From Macrotrachela quadricornifera (lineage: Eukaryota > Rotifera > Eurotatoria > Philodinida > Philodinidae), in the NCBI GenBank assembly GCA_022393335.1, contig JAJEKB010019319.1, positions 8,584 through 72,583 on the forward strand: a stretch of 64,000 bases of DNA. Direction: 5' to 3'. Positions 1-10,209 of the stretch are shown piece after piece. The first letter of the stretch is position 1. Each line of letters begins with the position of its first letter. The position numbers and the translations under genes are program-made. Below the pieces are notes generated by a model. That model was given only the letters and a program-made list of their open reading frames with translations. It did no database searches and was not told the origin of the DNA.

Positions 1-251
1 ATAGAGCTCATCGAGTTCTACTCTGGAACTCTTTGGAACAGTTGGAGTAGCTTCCTGGACGAATCTTGGCAGGATTTACTGATTATATGGAGACATACAT
101 AGGGTGAAAAAGGGGTATTTTGAGATTTTCTTACGATTGGTAGGAGCTATGGAGAATCTGAGGTTACCAATCGATAGAGCTCATCGAGTTCCACTCTGGA
201 ACTCTTTGGAACAGTTGGAGCATCTTCCTGGACGAATCTTGGCAGGATTTA
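1..251. repeat. Two direct copies of an ~80-bp unit
   Basis: A block of about 78 bases starting ATAGAGCTCATCGAGTTC occurs at 1-77 and again at 174-251 with only a few substitutions, ending in the same GGCAGGATTTACT. The spacing is about 173 bases. The left copy starts at the window edge, so this is probably the end of a longer tandem array. No coding potential is evident. Confidence 0.8.
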
Positions 252-394
252 CTCGAATATGAGGCTAACTTCACCTACGTGATGGGCATGCTCTCCGATC
301 TGGTGGGGGCTGGTGGGAGCCAGCTCCCACCAAAATTTAAGAAATAAAAGTTGTCTCTGCGAAATTTTTCCGATGCTGTTTTTTTTTTACTATT

Positions 395-665
395 TGCTGC
401 TCTCGACTCTTTTATTTTTGCCAGAAAGTCTATTAATTCTATTTACTATTTCTGCGAGAAAGTCTGTTCATTCTATTCACTGATTCTGCCAGAAGGTCTT
501 TTATTTATTTACTATTTCTGCCAGAAAATCTATGAAATATATTTACTATTTCTGCCAAAAAGTCCATTCATTCTATTCATTATTTCTGCCAGAAAGTTCA
601 TTCATTTTGTTTTCTGTTGCTGCTAGAGAGTCCATTCATTCTATTCACTGTTTCTGCCAGAAATG
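395..665. repeat. Degenerate tandem repeat of TTCTGCCAGAAAGTC units
   Basis: The motif TTCTGCCAGAAAGTC, followed by a T-rich ATTCTATTTACT spacer, recurs about eight times with changes and irregular spacing of roughly 30-60 bases. The open frame that covers it is low-complexity (F, I, Y, S) and only reflects the repeat, so I do not call a gene. The unit itself is imperfectly palindromic (CTGCCAGAAAG). Confidence 0.6.
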
Positions 666-669
666 CAAT

Positions 670-1480
670 GGTTTCTGGTCTTCTTTCTAGCTATGTCTAT
701 TTGATGCCTGATACTTTTTCAATATGTTATTGTGAAATAAGTGCGTTTTTTTTGTAGATGACTGTCTCTTGAAAATTAAACCTTTCTGGCAGAAATTCTT
801 TCTGCCAAAATTTAGCTCTTCCACTCTCAAAAGTAATCGGGAACTATGGTGATGGGGACAGAAATAAACAAATGTATACCTTCTTAACTGCCGATGACTA
901 CCTTCAACATGATTATTGAAGAGCAGGTGCTCCCCGTTATGTTTGAGTCAAATGAAACTCAATGTTGAGATTCATTAATAATCATTTATCTTAATAAAAA
1001 ATTTCTTCGTATTTAAATGCCTAAATTTATAATTAATAAATATCTGAAAAAAATTGAAAAATAGTGTACACAAATGAAATAATCAACGTAGGTTTTTTTG
1101 GTTTAATTGCAGAATAATAAACTATGACTGAATCACCATACAAATTTCATATTTAAAAAGAATTTTTAGAAACCTGATTTCCAAGTTTATTTATTATTGG
1201 TTCGATTTTGTTTTTCGTTCTATAGCGAATTTAATTAAAGAAAACAATCGTTTTCTTTTTTGCTTCATGCTGTCAATAAGTAAAAATAAGCAAAGTACCT
1301 GAAATGAGACGCTACCACTTTTTCCACTAATAAATCGTTCATCATGCCTCGAAAAGGAAAAAATGTTAAATATAAATAATTTCATTTTTAAATTGAATAA
1401 GAAAACGAGTACAACAAAATATTATCGATATGAAGATTCATATTGTACTGTTACTCTGCACGTACTGTTCTTAAATATAT
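670..1480. other. No gene seen; AT-rich spacer
   Basis: No recognisable gene or element was found. Short open frames exist on both strands, including a 63-codon minus-strand one at 1194-1385, but they are composed of K/F/S-rich residues typical of AT-rich noncoding DNA. Confidence 0.4.
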
Positions 1481-1487
1481 TATTTGA

Positions 1488-1742
1488 ATGTTTAAGGTCA
1501 TCATTGTCACCCCCTCTCACTCTCACAGATGGCCTTTTATTAAGCGTGTCCAACGTGAAGAAAATAGATTTAATCATATATTATTTCAAACGAAAGGTGG
1601 TCTTGAAGCTGGATCAAAAACAAAAAAAAAACTTGCTATCCAACATGCAATTGATACATTATATACTCATTATGATAATAAAGATATTAATTCTAATGAA
1701 CTTCTTGATGAGTTATCTTATGTTGTTTCTAAAAAATGTTAA
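1488..1742 (+). pseudogene. MULE-type transposase C-terminal fragment (remnant)
   Basis: The plus-strand frame encodes an 84-residue product with the order W-PFIKRVQREENRFN, then a basic KTKKKLA stretch, then IDTLYTHYDNKDINSNELLD. This resembles the region that follows the catalytic domain in bdelloid MULE/FLYWCH-associated transposases, where an HP-x-x-W-x-FI-x-x-L-x-x-EE helix is followed by a basic stretch and a short acidic helix. The unrelated fragment at 34464-34883 (minus) shows the same helix, which supports the reading. No catalytic residues, upstream domain or terminal inverted repeats are visible. The assignment is from memory of the family pattern and could be a different repeat-derived protein. 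Confidence 0.4.
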
Positions 1743-1861
1743 ATCGAAAAGAAAATGAAGAATCATTATCATATATGAAGCTACATTTAGTCTAAATCTT
1801 ACTTATATTTCATAGTTTTATCTCACCTACTTAATAAAATTTATCTCAAGCTTATAGATAC

Positions 1862-2032
1862 ATATATATATATATATATATCATGTCTTAATTAGTATTA
1901 TAATTTTCGATATTTTTTCTCTTCGCTATTTTCTTTTCGATATTTTTTCATTCGCTATTTTTCCTTTTCTATATTTTCTTTTCTACATTTTTCTTCTATA
2001 TTTTTCCTTTCGGCATTTTTCCTTTCTTCCTT
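1862..2032. repeat. (TA)n microsatellite and polypyrimidine tract
   Basis: A run of alternating TA at about 1862-1880 is followed by a strongly pyrimidine-biased tract to about 2030. In that tract the motif CGATATTTTTTC / CGCTATTTTTCC is repeated many times. No coding capacity is evident. Confidence 0.7.
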
Positions 2033-2039
2033 TTTCCAT

Positions 2040-3160
2040 CCATTCGGTCTTATAGCAAAATAGGCCCTATTTGAGAGTCATAAGAAAACCTATATAAATT
2101 AAATATAATCACAAAGGTAATTGATTCTAGTATTTATCTAGATCATAGTTTCCTATAATAGTAATTTTCCTATTGATTTAATCATATAAATACGACACGA
2201 TATATAAGACATACAAAATACAGTATAATACTTGGCTTTCATACCTTCGAACTCTATTTTTTCAAAAGACTTCGTCACCATTTTTTCTACATAAGCAGGC
2301 CTTAGTATGTTCTTCAAAACTGCCCAAACATTATTTTTTCAAATGCTTGCCTTCCAAATTTCGCTGATATCACACTAGTCCTCATAGATCGTTTATATAC
2401 GATTTCAGAAGGTAAAAAATATCGTCGACGCCCTTTTATATCCTTTTAGAATAACATAAATTTCAACGGTAGATGTTGAAATGGGAAGGACAAAGTCGAA
2501 TTCGGACAAGGAGCCGTTTTGTTCTCTTATACACTCACGTCCTTTACATTTGAGTTATTGCTTTTGGGATACCTTGTATTATCTAATTTCTTGAATCATT
2601 TATGAAAAACCGTAATTTTTGACATTTGAAACAACTGATAGAATTAGTCCATAGAACGATAGATTCATGTATTGAGAATAGCACTAATTGGAATACATAA
2701 GGAGTGAGAAAGCAAACAAAAAGAAGTAGTTAGAGTTAAACTGTGCATCTGAAAAAATTAAACAGTACTATGAGAAAAGTTTTACACTTACTAATTTTTC
2801 TTTAAAATGTTTCTGATTTTTTGCTCCTTTTATAATATATGATACTCTATAGTGCACAATTCTGTCTGGTTCACTGACATCAAGTGACTCGTAATGCAAA
2901 GTGAACATTATTTATAATAAACCTTTTGAATCAATGAAAATTCTTATTTATTTATATGAACAATGTGAAATGAAGGATAATTTCTAGAATAATAATTCTT
3001 CGATTTAATGAAAAGTCCATATCATTGTATTAAAATTCTTGAGTCTTTTGTGTTTAATTCGCATTGAATTAGTTTGATAATTTGATTATGAGTAAGTTGT
3101 AAATTGATTAACGTCTGTAATTAAATTAAAAATAAGAATATAACATCAGAAAAGGAACAT
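2040..3160. other. No gene seen; AT-rich spacer
   Basis: About 1.1 kb in which I see no gene, splice-consistent exon or terminal repeat. It lies just downstream (on the minus strand) of the last recognised LRR exon at 3166-3249 and may hold the lost 3' end of that gene. Confidence 0.35.
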
Positions 3161-3165
3161 TTTAC

Positions 3166-6006
3166 TTTATTAGTTTTTATAATATCTGCTAATTGTCGAA
3201 CACCCAGATCTCCAATTTGGTTTTCAGAAAGATTCAATATGGTGAGTGTCTATATATAAAATTCAAGATGCTAAGATGAATCTAGGGAGAATGAAAGAAT
3301 GTGCGTTTAAAGATAGATATTTATTGTACGCTTGGATGTTTTCTTTTATAAGATATCTATGCAAGATTTGTTTCGTTTTATTTTGTAGCTACTCAAATCC
3401 ATTCAGTTTTTCTTTTAATCTTAGTAAATAATAGTCCTTATGTATGTATGCAAATTGTCGTTTCAGAATTTTGGAAGTAATGATTTGTATCCAAATGATT
3501 TTGTGAATTTTTCGAAAAAATATAACAGAGATTATATGAGAAAATATCTTACTGTGTTGTGTTGTAAACCATATGCAATATTTCCTGCACCATGATTTGT
3601 GATTTTATTGAAGGACAAATCCAATTCTGTAAGAGTCTATTAGATGACAAAGAAAGCAAAGAATATCACACATTATTGTTTCGTAATAAATCGATTAAAC
3701 AGTAAGTTCCTTCCTCTCCAATTTTATTTTCTTGAAGTTTCAACTTAGTTATAGTCTAATTATTGATATTGACATGTGTATGGTATTATTGATAAATTCT
3801 TTTACCTAATTATCAATCAAAGAATCAACAAGATATTTTAAACCTCTGTTTCCAATTGAGTTCATATTTAAATTCAATAAAGAAAGTGTCTAAGTAAACA
3901 AAAAATTGAGATCAAACAAGTACTGAGATAGTTAGGGATACTCTATTAATTCTTAAAGCATTCCCAAGATGTTGAGCACCAGAGTCATCAATTTGATTTG
4001 AAGAAAGATCTAAGTCGATAAGTGTCTAAAGTACGAGTATATATAAATGGAAAGATCAAAGGAAAGAAAAGTTCACCTGCTCATCATTTAATGATTCAGT
4101 CAACATTTGAATTTGTTCATCTTTTATTGAACGTTTTGAAAAGTTTAACGAGATAAGCATCTATAAAAGTATAAAAATGAACAGATAAAGAAAGACGAAC
4201 GCATCACTTTCTCCTGCTGTGGTTGATGGACAACTTCATATTTTACACAAGAATAAGTGAGATTATCACTGAGATGAGGATTCAATGGCGTCTGATCAAA
4301 AGAACAATCACTACAGAAGACATCTTTCTCAACGAAATAATCCACTGTATTGTTGTTCAAAGAAGTATGAATTCGTTGTGCTTCATCATCATCAATTTGA
4401 TTATTTTCTAAATTCAATGTTGGGAATGTCTGAAAAAGAAATTTTATTTCATTAAAAAAAAATACAAATATATATTTGACTATGGCAACAATGTGTATCT
4501 CATTAAGCTTTACTCTGTTTACTTTTTTCTCTACAGATTTGATTCATTACCCTCGTTTCAGAAGAATTAGATACACTATTCCTATTATTCAGACTTTCAA
4601 ATCTCACAATTCAACTCTATGAATTGTATTGAGACAAATTGAATAATTTGTGAAGAAAAAAAAGTGAAAATATCACGATTGATGTATTGTAATGAAAGGC
4701 TCAATACAAAAGAGATATATTATAAGATTACATACTATATTACTTTGTATTGCACTATCAGGATGCTTTACTTCATAGTCACGCATTACATAATTGGAAA
4801 GATCTAATGTGATTAATGTCTTGTTCAAAAAAAAAATACATTTGATAGAGAGAAATTACAATCAATATAGTACTTACCCTGTTTTCTCTTAAAACATCAT
4901 TAAGATGTTTGATTCCAATATCTCCAATAAAATTCTTACTAAGATTCAATTTAGTGAGCGTCTGGTGAAAAAGATATCTTCCATAGAATGAAATTGCAAT
5001 CACTATAATACTCACCCTATTTTGTCGTAAAACATCAGCAAGATATTTTGCTCCAATGTCTCCAATCAGGTTCTTAGTGAGATTCAATGTAGTGAGTGTC
5101 TGGTCAAAAAATTGTCTTAGATATGAGAAAATTACTATTAATATAGTTTTCACCATGTTTTTTTGTAAACAATTGGCGATGTATTCTATTCCTTCGTTAC
5201 CGATTCGATTGTTTTGAAGACTCACTTCTTTGAGTGACTGTATAAAACATGGAATAATATTATAAGTTATGAGTTGTGTCTATTTAACTGTATTCTTTGC
5301 TAAACCATCAGCGAGATGTTTCATGTCTGTGTCTCCGATTTGATTATTATCAAGGATCAGTATGATCGTTGTCTATTTAAAGATATCAGTTAGAATGCAG
5401 AAGAAATATTACATTAACTAACATGATTTGTTCGCAATTCAGTGCCCAAAATTTCAAGTTTTTCCTTTTGGATCTAATGATTCCTAAAATCAACTGTGGT
5501 ACATTTCTAAAAACATGTGAAGAGAAAAAGTAAACTACATAATGAAGAACAAGCGTTAGTTTACCATATCATGCCTTATTTCATGCTCCATTTGAATAAT
5601 TGTACATAAACTACTTAGATTGTCCTTAAGCGTTAGTTGCAAAAGTGTCTGAATAAGGATCATAAAATGTAAATAGATCTTCTTTAACAGTATTATATAC
5701 CTTGTTTATTTGTAGAGCATCACGAAAATGTTGTGTTCCGATGTCACCAATACGATTTTTCTGAAGGTTTAGACTAATAAGTGTCTAGAATGTATAAGAA
5801 ATAGTGGAAAGCTTCTATCAAAATTCGTGTCGATGTATTATGTCTAAACTCTGAAAAGTATCATTTTTCCAGGTAAGATTTTTATGGAGACATTTTTTAA
5901 ATTTATGAAAATTAAAATATACCGTATTGTTTCGCAGAAGAGTTGCAAAATATTCGGCTCCCCTATCTTCAATTTCATTTCTTTGAAGATCGAGTATTTT
6001 AAGTGT
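3166..6006 (-). pseudogene. LRR-array gene, 3' block: one 28-residue LRR per 84-nt exon
   Basis: The minus strand carries a series of exons, each exactly 84 nt, phase 0, bounded by AG..GT. Each encodes one ribonuclease-inhibitor/NLRC3-type leucine-rich repeat (pattern TLTxLNLSxNxIGDxGAKxL). Exons in plus coordinates, 5' to 3': 5923-6006, 5701-5784, 5565-5648, 5423-5506, 5289-5372, 5154-5237, 5016-5099, 4878-4961, 4736-4819, 4346-4429, 4208-4291, 4077-4160, 3942-4025, 3806-3889, 3672-3755, 3553-3636, 3166-3249. Several introns are 54-58 nt and alike in sequence, so exon-intron units were duplicated together. Exons 5423-5506 and 3806-3889 contain in-frame TAG codons; 4208-4291, 4736-4819 and 5565-5648 have lost most of the consensus. 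Intact LRRs still lie beyond each stop, so I call it a decayed gene. No NACHT or other partner domain was found. Such LRRs usually act as protein-binding surfaces. Confidence 0.8.
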
Positions 6007-6354
6007 CTGTAAAAGGATAAAACTATAAAATATGTCCTAAAACTGAGTAGATAATCCAATCTGTCATTGATGTTGCAGAAATAGTCTACATTCTTCTTTC
6101 GCCGATTTATTCAATGATAATACTGAACTTTAGCTTCTCTTAAATTTTCAATATTAGAAACTGTTAAATTAATACATGGGAGCAAGAATACTCTATGAAT
6201 GGAGGGAATATATTGATCTCGAGGTTAATTCACTTGACTGATCAGGTCATTCATTCTCAGCTTAAATACAAATTTGTACATTGAAAAATGTGACGAAAGA
6301 TCCTCATGATTCAGAACTGGTTCAACTAAGTGTTCATTACTCATACTTTCGTAA

Positions 6355-6470
6355 ATGTACATACAAAAAATAAGTATGTCGCACGAGTGTGTCGTATATA
6401 TATTTTTTTCGTTCTGTCTGCTGACTGTTCATTCACCTTATTGTTTGAAACATACGGCTATATATAAACA
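6355..6470 (+). repeat. ~115-bp repeat, inverted copy at 9800-9915
   Basis: The segment beginning ACATACAAAAAATAAGTATG and running through TTCTGTCTGCTGACTGTTC to GCTATATATAAAC is matched closely by the reverse complement of 9800-9915. The two copies face each other across 3.3 kb holding the LRR 5' block, a palindromic element and a mariner remnant. They may be terminal repeats of a larger element or independent insertions. No open frame is present. Confidence 0.7.
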
Positions 6471-6509
6471 ACGTGATTGAACATACAAAACTTGTATATT
6501 TTCGTCTTA

Positions 6510-7127
6510 CGAGGGAAGGTCCCAAGGTGCCCAACAAGTTTAGAGCTCATCTTTTGGCCACAAGTAGACATTGATGGGATATGAAAAACTCCAAAAGGAC
6601 ACGTGCCCTTAGGTCTTTCTTCCAGAGTTACAGCTGTTTTCGTATAATTTCAGCCTAAAGCTCGATATGCACCAACAAATCAAATGACATTGTTTCAAGT
6701 TGAAATTTAGCCCACATATAGCTATGCTTATGACTGGAATGCACTAAAAATTTCAGCTCAAAATAATGTTCCCTTCATGAGATATTGAATTTACAATAAA
6801 ACATGAGCTTCGCACTTCTTTCATAGGATAAGAACTCATCTTGTGAATTCAATATCTCGTGAAGGGAACATTATTTTGAGCTGAAATTTTTAGTGCATTC
6901 CAGTCATAAGCATAGCTATATGTGGGCTAAATTTCAACTCGAAATAATGTCATTTGATTTGTTGGTGCATGTCGAGCTTTAGGCTGAAATTATACTAGAA
7001 CAGCTGTAACTCTGGAAGAAAGGGCTAAGGGCACATGTCCCTTTGAAGTTTTCCATATCTCATCAACGTCTACTTGTGGCCAAAAGATGAGCTCTAAACT
7101 CGTTCGACACTTTGGGACCTTCCCTCG
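6510..7127. mobile_element. 618-bp palindromic (foldback) MITE splitting the LRR array
   Basis: The two halves are near-perfect reverse complements. The left arm starts CGAGGGAAGGTCCC at 6510 and the right arm ends GGGACCTTCCCTCG at 7127; arms are about 280 bp around a short centre near 6800-6850. A TA lies next to the left end, and a TA one base beyond the right end, suggesting TA target duplication. It has no coding capacity. It sits between two blocks of 84-nt LRR exons, so it probably inserted into the LRR gene. Family unknown; Tc1/mariner-type mobilisation is inferred from TA only. Confidence 0.85.
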
Positions 7128-7554
7128 GTAGTTATTTTTTTATAGTTATTTCTCGATTATTTATTTGTTGAAAATACACCATTCTCGACCAATGATCGAG
7201 AGAGAATTACCATTAAGTAGTCTGACGAGGATCGGATCACTTTAAGGATGGACAGATTCTACAATCTGACCTCCTTGAATTTTCAACGTGGCAATAGTTA
7301 AATCGAAAAATATATGAATCACATGCTTTTGAGAAAAAAAATTCAAAATTTGCCATATGGTAGATTTCAACCATGCTTTCAGAATGTGTCGTACATTGTG
7401 TTGCAAAATGCGACACATGCGACACATTTTATTTTAGTGTGTATATGATGTTGATCTCAACGGATATACCACAGAGTATAAATAGAGATATTTTTTTCAT
7501 TTTCTTATGTTGAGATAATTAGGAAAAAAAGAGACAAGTGATGATTAAACATAC

Positions 7555-8357
7555 TGTATTGTTTTGTATTGCATCAACAAGATGTTTTACTCCGGCGCTA
7601 TGAATTCGGTTATAACTAAGACTCAGTGTAATGAGTGTCATCAGATAAAAAATATATCTTGGATAGAAGAGATTTATTATTAATATAATACTGACTATGT
7701 TTTTTCTCAAGGCATCAGCGATATATTTCACTCCATCGTCACTGATTTCATTATTGTCCAAGTTTACTGTAGCAATTGTCGGTAAGCAAAAAAAGCTTTC
7801 AGTGCAATCCCTGTAGGATTGAAAATGTGAAACACGATGAAACTGCGTACATTGCAGACCAGATATTCAGAGTTTATCCAAATAAGTGTCTATGATGGTC
7901 TTTAGTCCTTCATAGATTACAGTTTATACTAGAATAGTAAGAGATACTGCAGTGTCGACTGCTGTCTCTAATGGTGACGCTACCTTTAGCTGTTGGTCAC
8001 GATCTGTGGGGGGGGGGGGGGGGGGGGTGCAAATTTCTACCCTTAAAAACTTCAACAGTCTCTTTCAGATCGTGTTTCACAAAAACCGAAATGTGATTAT
8101 ATAAGAGGAAATAGAATAATAAATTACACTGTTATACTGTAAAACATCAGTCCAATACTGTATTATCTTATCTTCAATTTGATATCCATGAATTTTCAGA
8201 TTGCTCAGCGACTATAAATAAAAGAAAAACCCTTACTATTTTGATCTAGAAAAGAACAGAGAGTATATGTTACCGTGTCACACTTCATTCGTTGTGCTGT
8301 CATGACCACATCACAAAGATGACTCGAATTTCCACTTAAATAAATTTTTGAGAGCGT
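7555..8357 (-). pseudogene. LRR-array gene, 5' block with damaged splice acceptors
   Basis: The same 84-nt, phase-0 LRR exons continue upstream of the foldback element: 8274-8357, 8128-8211, a barely recognisable copy near 7806-7889, 7696-7779 and 7555-7638. The last two translate to clear LRRs (for example VNLDNNEISDDGVKYIADAL). Their splice acceptors, however, read TG (at 7639-7640) and CG (at 7780-7781) on the minus strand instead of AG, while the donors keep GT. The intron between them is 57 nt, a multiple of three, and has no stop, so retention would insert 19 residues rather than break the frame. The translation start is not found; the Tc1/mariner end at 8379 lies 21 bases beyond the first exon and may have removed it. 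Confidence 0.7.
8008..8027 (+). repeat. Run of 20 G
   Basis: An uninterrupted run of 20 guanines inside the LRR pseudogene region, between exons 7696-7779 and 8128-8211. In AT-rich DNA this is exceptional. It could form a quadruplex and is also a likely place for length error in sequencing. Confidence 0.9.
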
Positions 8358-8378
8358 CTAAACAAATACATGATAATA

Positions 8379-9388
8379 CAGGGTGGTCCAAATGTCACTC
8401 ACCAAAGGAAAAAAATTAAATATCTCCATTAAGGCTTAAGCAAATGAGCTGATTTTTCCATTGATGGTAGGAACATATACAAGCTTTTTATTCATATAGA
8501 TATAGTTAAGTACACCCTCTGTTAATTAACCCTATTTACTTAAAAAAAAAAGAAACCTTATTTTTCATATATCAAAAAAACAAGTATAATATAAAGAAAG
8601 AGCAGTTGTTTCAGAGAAAAACGTGATCATTAGAAGAAACTTATGAACAACGCATATTGTATTCATATGTACTCTTTTTGTATTTTTCTCTTTCTGTTCC
8701 CCTATAAACCACGTGATAGCTCACACGACATAAATCGTTTTATTAATATTGTTCATTACACTGCTTTAGCGAAAGTGTACGTACATTTTGCATGGGCTCG
8801 GTATGATTTGTGCTTCTTTGCTCTACGTCTTCTATTCCATTTTAGATTGAATTCGTATGTACAGATACCCAGATTTTTAACAATAGAACAAAGGATTTTT
8901 ATCCTCAAGCAATGGTGGATATCAGGAAAAACGTTAAAAACAGTAAATGAAGCGTTTTAAGATGAATATCCTGACGACGAAATTCCAGCTCGACAAACAA
9001 TTTATCGACTGGCAATAAAATTTGATGAGACAGGTTCCGTAGAAGATGCACCTCGAAGTGGTAGGCCAACATCAATAACCACAGAAGAAAATATGGAACT
9101 TGTTTCTTAAAGCTACACTCTTAATCCACAAAAATCACAAGGACGTGCAGCACATGACCTCGATATCTCACGTTCAAGCGTACGATGTATCATGAAAGAA
9201 CTCAATTTAAAACCGTACAAACCGAAATTATTACAGGCCTTAAATGAAGATGATCCTGATCGACGACTTGAATCTTCTCAATGGGTTCTAGATTCAATTC
9301 AAGAAGATCCCATTATCTCAGACCGAATTCTCTGGACCGACGAAGCTATATTCGAAACAAATGGTCGTGTCAATAGACACAATTGTGG
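8379..9388 (+). mobile_element. Tc1/mariner-type element remnant, transposase with two stops, 3' end lost
   Basis: The terminal sequence CAGGGTGGTCCAAATG begins at 8379 directly after a TA. From about 8855 one reading frame encodes RFLTIEQRIFILKQWWISGK, a helix-turn-helix start, then PARQTIYRLAIKFDETGSV and SGRPTSIT (the GRP linker), a second helix-turn-helix, and RILWTDEAIFETNG. The last holds the first catalytic Asp of the DDE/D core. In-frame TAA codons lie at 8958-8960 and 9107-9109 with the frame otherwise preserved. The sequence stops at the NRHN motif, where a palindromic element begins, and does not resume afterwards. The second and third catalytic acids and the right terminal repeat are absent, so the copy is dead. 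Confidence 0.85.
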
Positions 9389-9791
9389 GGAGCCCAGAAT
9401 TTCGTCCCAGCCATTTCGACCCGGCTAAAATTCCGGTGTTTTTTCGGCCTGGATCGAGATTCCGATAGGAATATCGGCCCCGTTCTTAAATAAATTTAAT
9501 TAATTAATTAGTAATTAGTAATGGTCATAGTGCTCAGCATCATGTCATACTGCTTAGCAAGGTGATATACTTGATAATCATACTGCTCAGCACCATGCCA
9601 TAGTGTTCAGCAAAATGAATTTTAGAAAGTCATGGTGCTCAGCACTATGAACATTACTAATTACTAATTAATTAATTAAATTTATTTAAGAACGGGACCG
9701 ATATTCCTATCGGATTCTCGGTCCAGACCGAAAAATCACCGGAATTTTGGCCGGGCCGAAATGGCTGGGACGAAAAATTGTTGGGCCGGAA
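9388..9791. mobile_element. ~400-bp palindromic MITE inserted in the mariner remnant
   Basis: The left arm runs CCCAGAATTTCGTCCCAGCC onward and the right arm ends GGCTGGGACGAAAAATTG, its reverse complement with small changes. The arms carry matching internal blocks (AAGAACGGG, TTAATTAATTAG, TGCTCAGCA) in opposite order. The element is GC-richer at its ends than its surroundings. Several CATxxTGCTCAGCA motifs sit near the centre. No open frame of interest. It interrupts the transposase at the NRHN codons. Confidence 0.8.
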
Positions 9792-9799
9792 TTCATGTA

Positions 9800-9915
9800 A
9801 CCCGTTTATATATAGTTGTATGTTTAAAATAAGAAGGTGAAGAAACAGTCAGCAGATAGAATGAAAAAAATATATATACAACATATTCTACGCACGACAT
9901 ATTTATTTTTAGTAT
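9800..9915 (-). repeat. Inverted copy of the 6355-6470 repeat
   Basis: Reverse complement of 6355-6470 over about 110 bases, including AGTCAGCAGATAGAA and the TATATATA tract. It begins immediately after the palindromic MITE that truncates the mariner transposase. Confidence 0.7.
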
Positions 9916-10209
9916 GTTCGAATGCACCCACTGACAATTGTTAAGTTCTTCATTATAACATTTAAATGCAATAGAAATTCGACGATTGCTATAAGAACAA
10001 TGAAAGTCTTTTTTTCTGTAAGATTACAACTGATTGTGCAATATCTTGTTTTCTCTATTCTTTTTCTCTTATGTACAATAAACAAGGTTGCAAGAAAAAA
10101 AGAAACTAAGTGTTATTACATAACTATACATATGTGTTGTGTAATGACACAGGATAAAAACAATTTTATATTTTATTTAATATTTTAGAAATTTTATTAT
10201 AACTTTGAA

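Noticed and set aside
351..626. 91-codon open frame
   Set aside because: It is the translation of a TTCTGCCAGAAAGTC repeat; the composition is F/I/Y/S-rich with no domain.
4145..5225. Continuous minus-strand frames spanning LRR exons and introns as single proteins
   Set aside because: The short introns happen to be open and divisible by three; exon boundaries with AG/GT and the 28-residue LRR period show that they are spliced units.
8643..8855. N-terminal extension of the mariner transposase to 8643
   Set aside because: The sequence before about 8855 is open but has no similarity to the helix-turn-helix domain; it is probably the element's 5' noncoding region.
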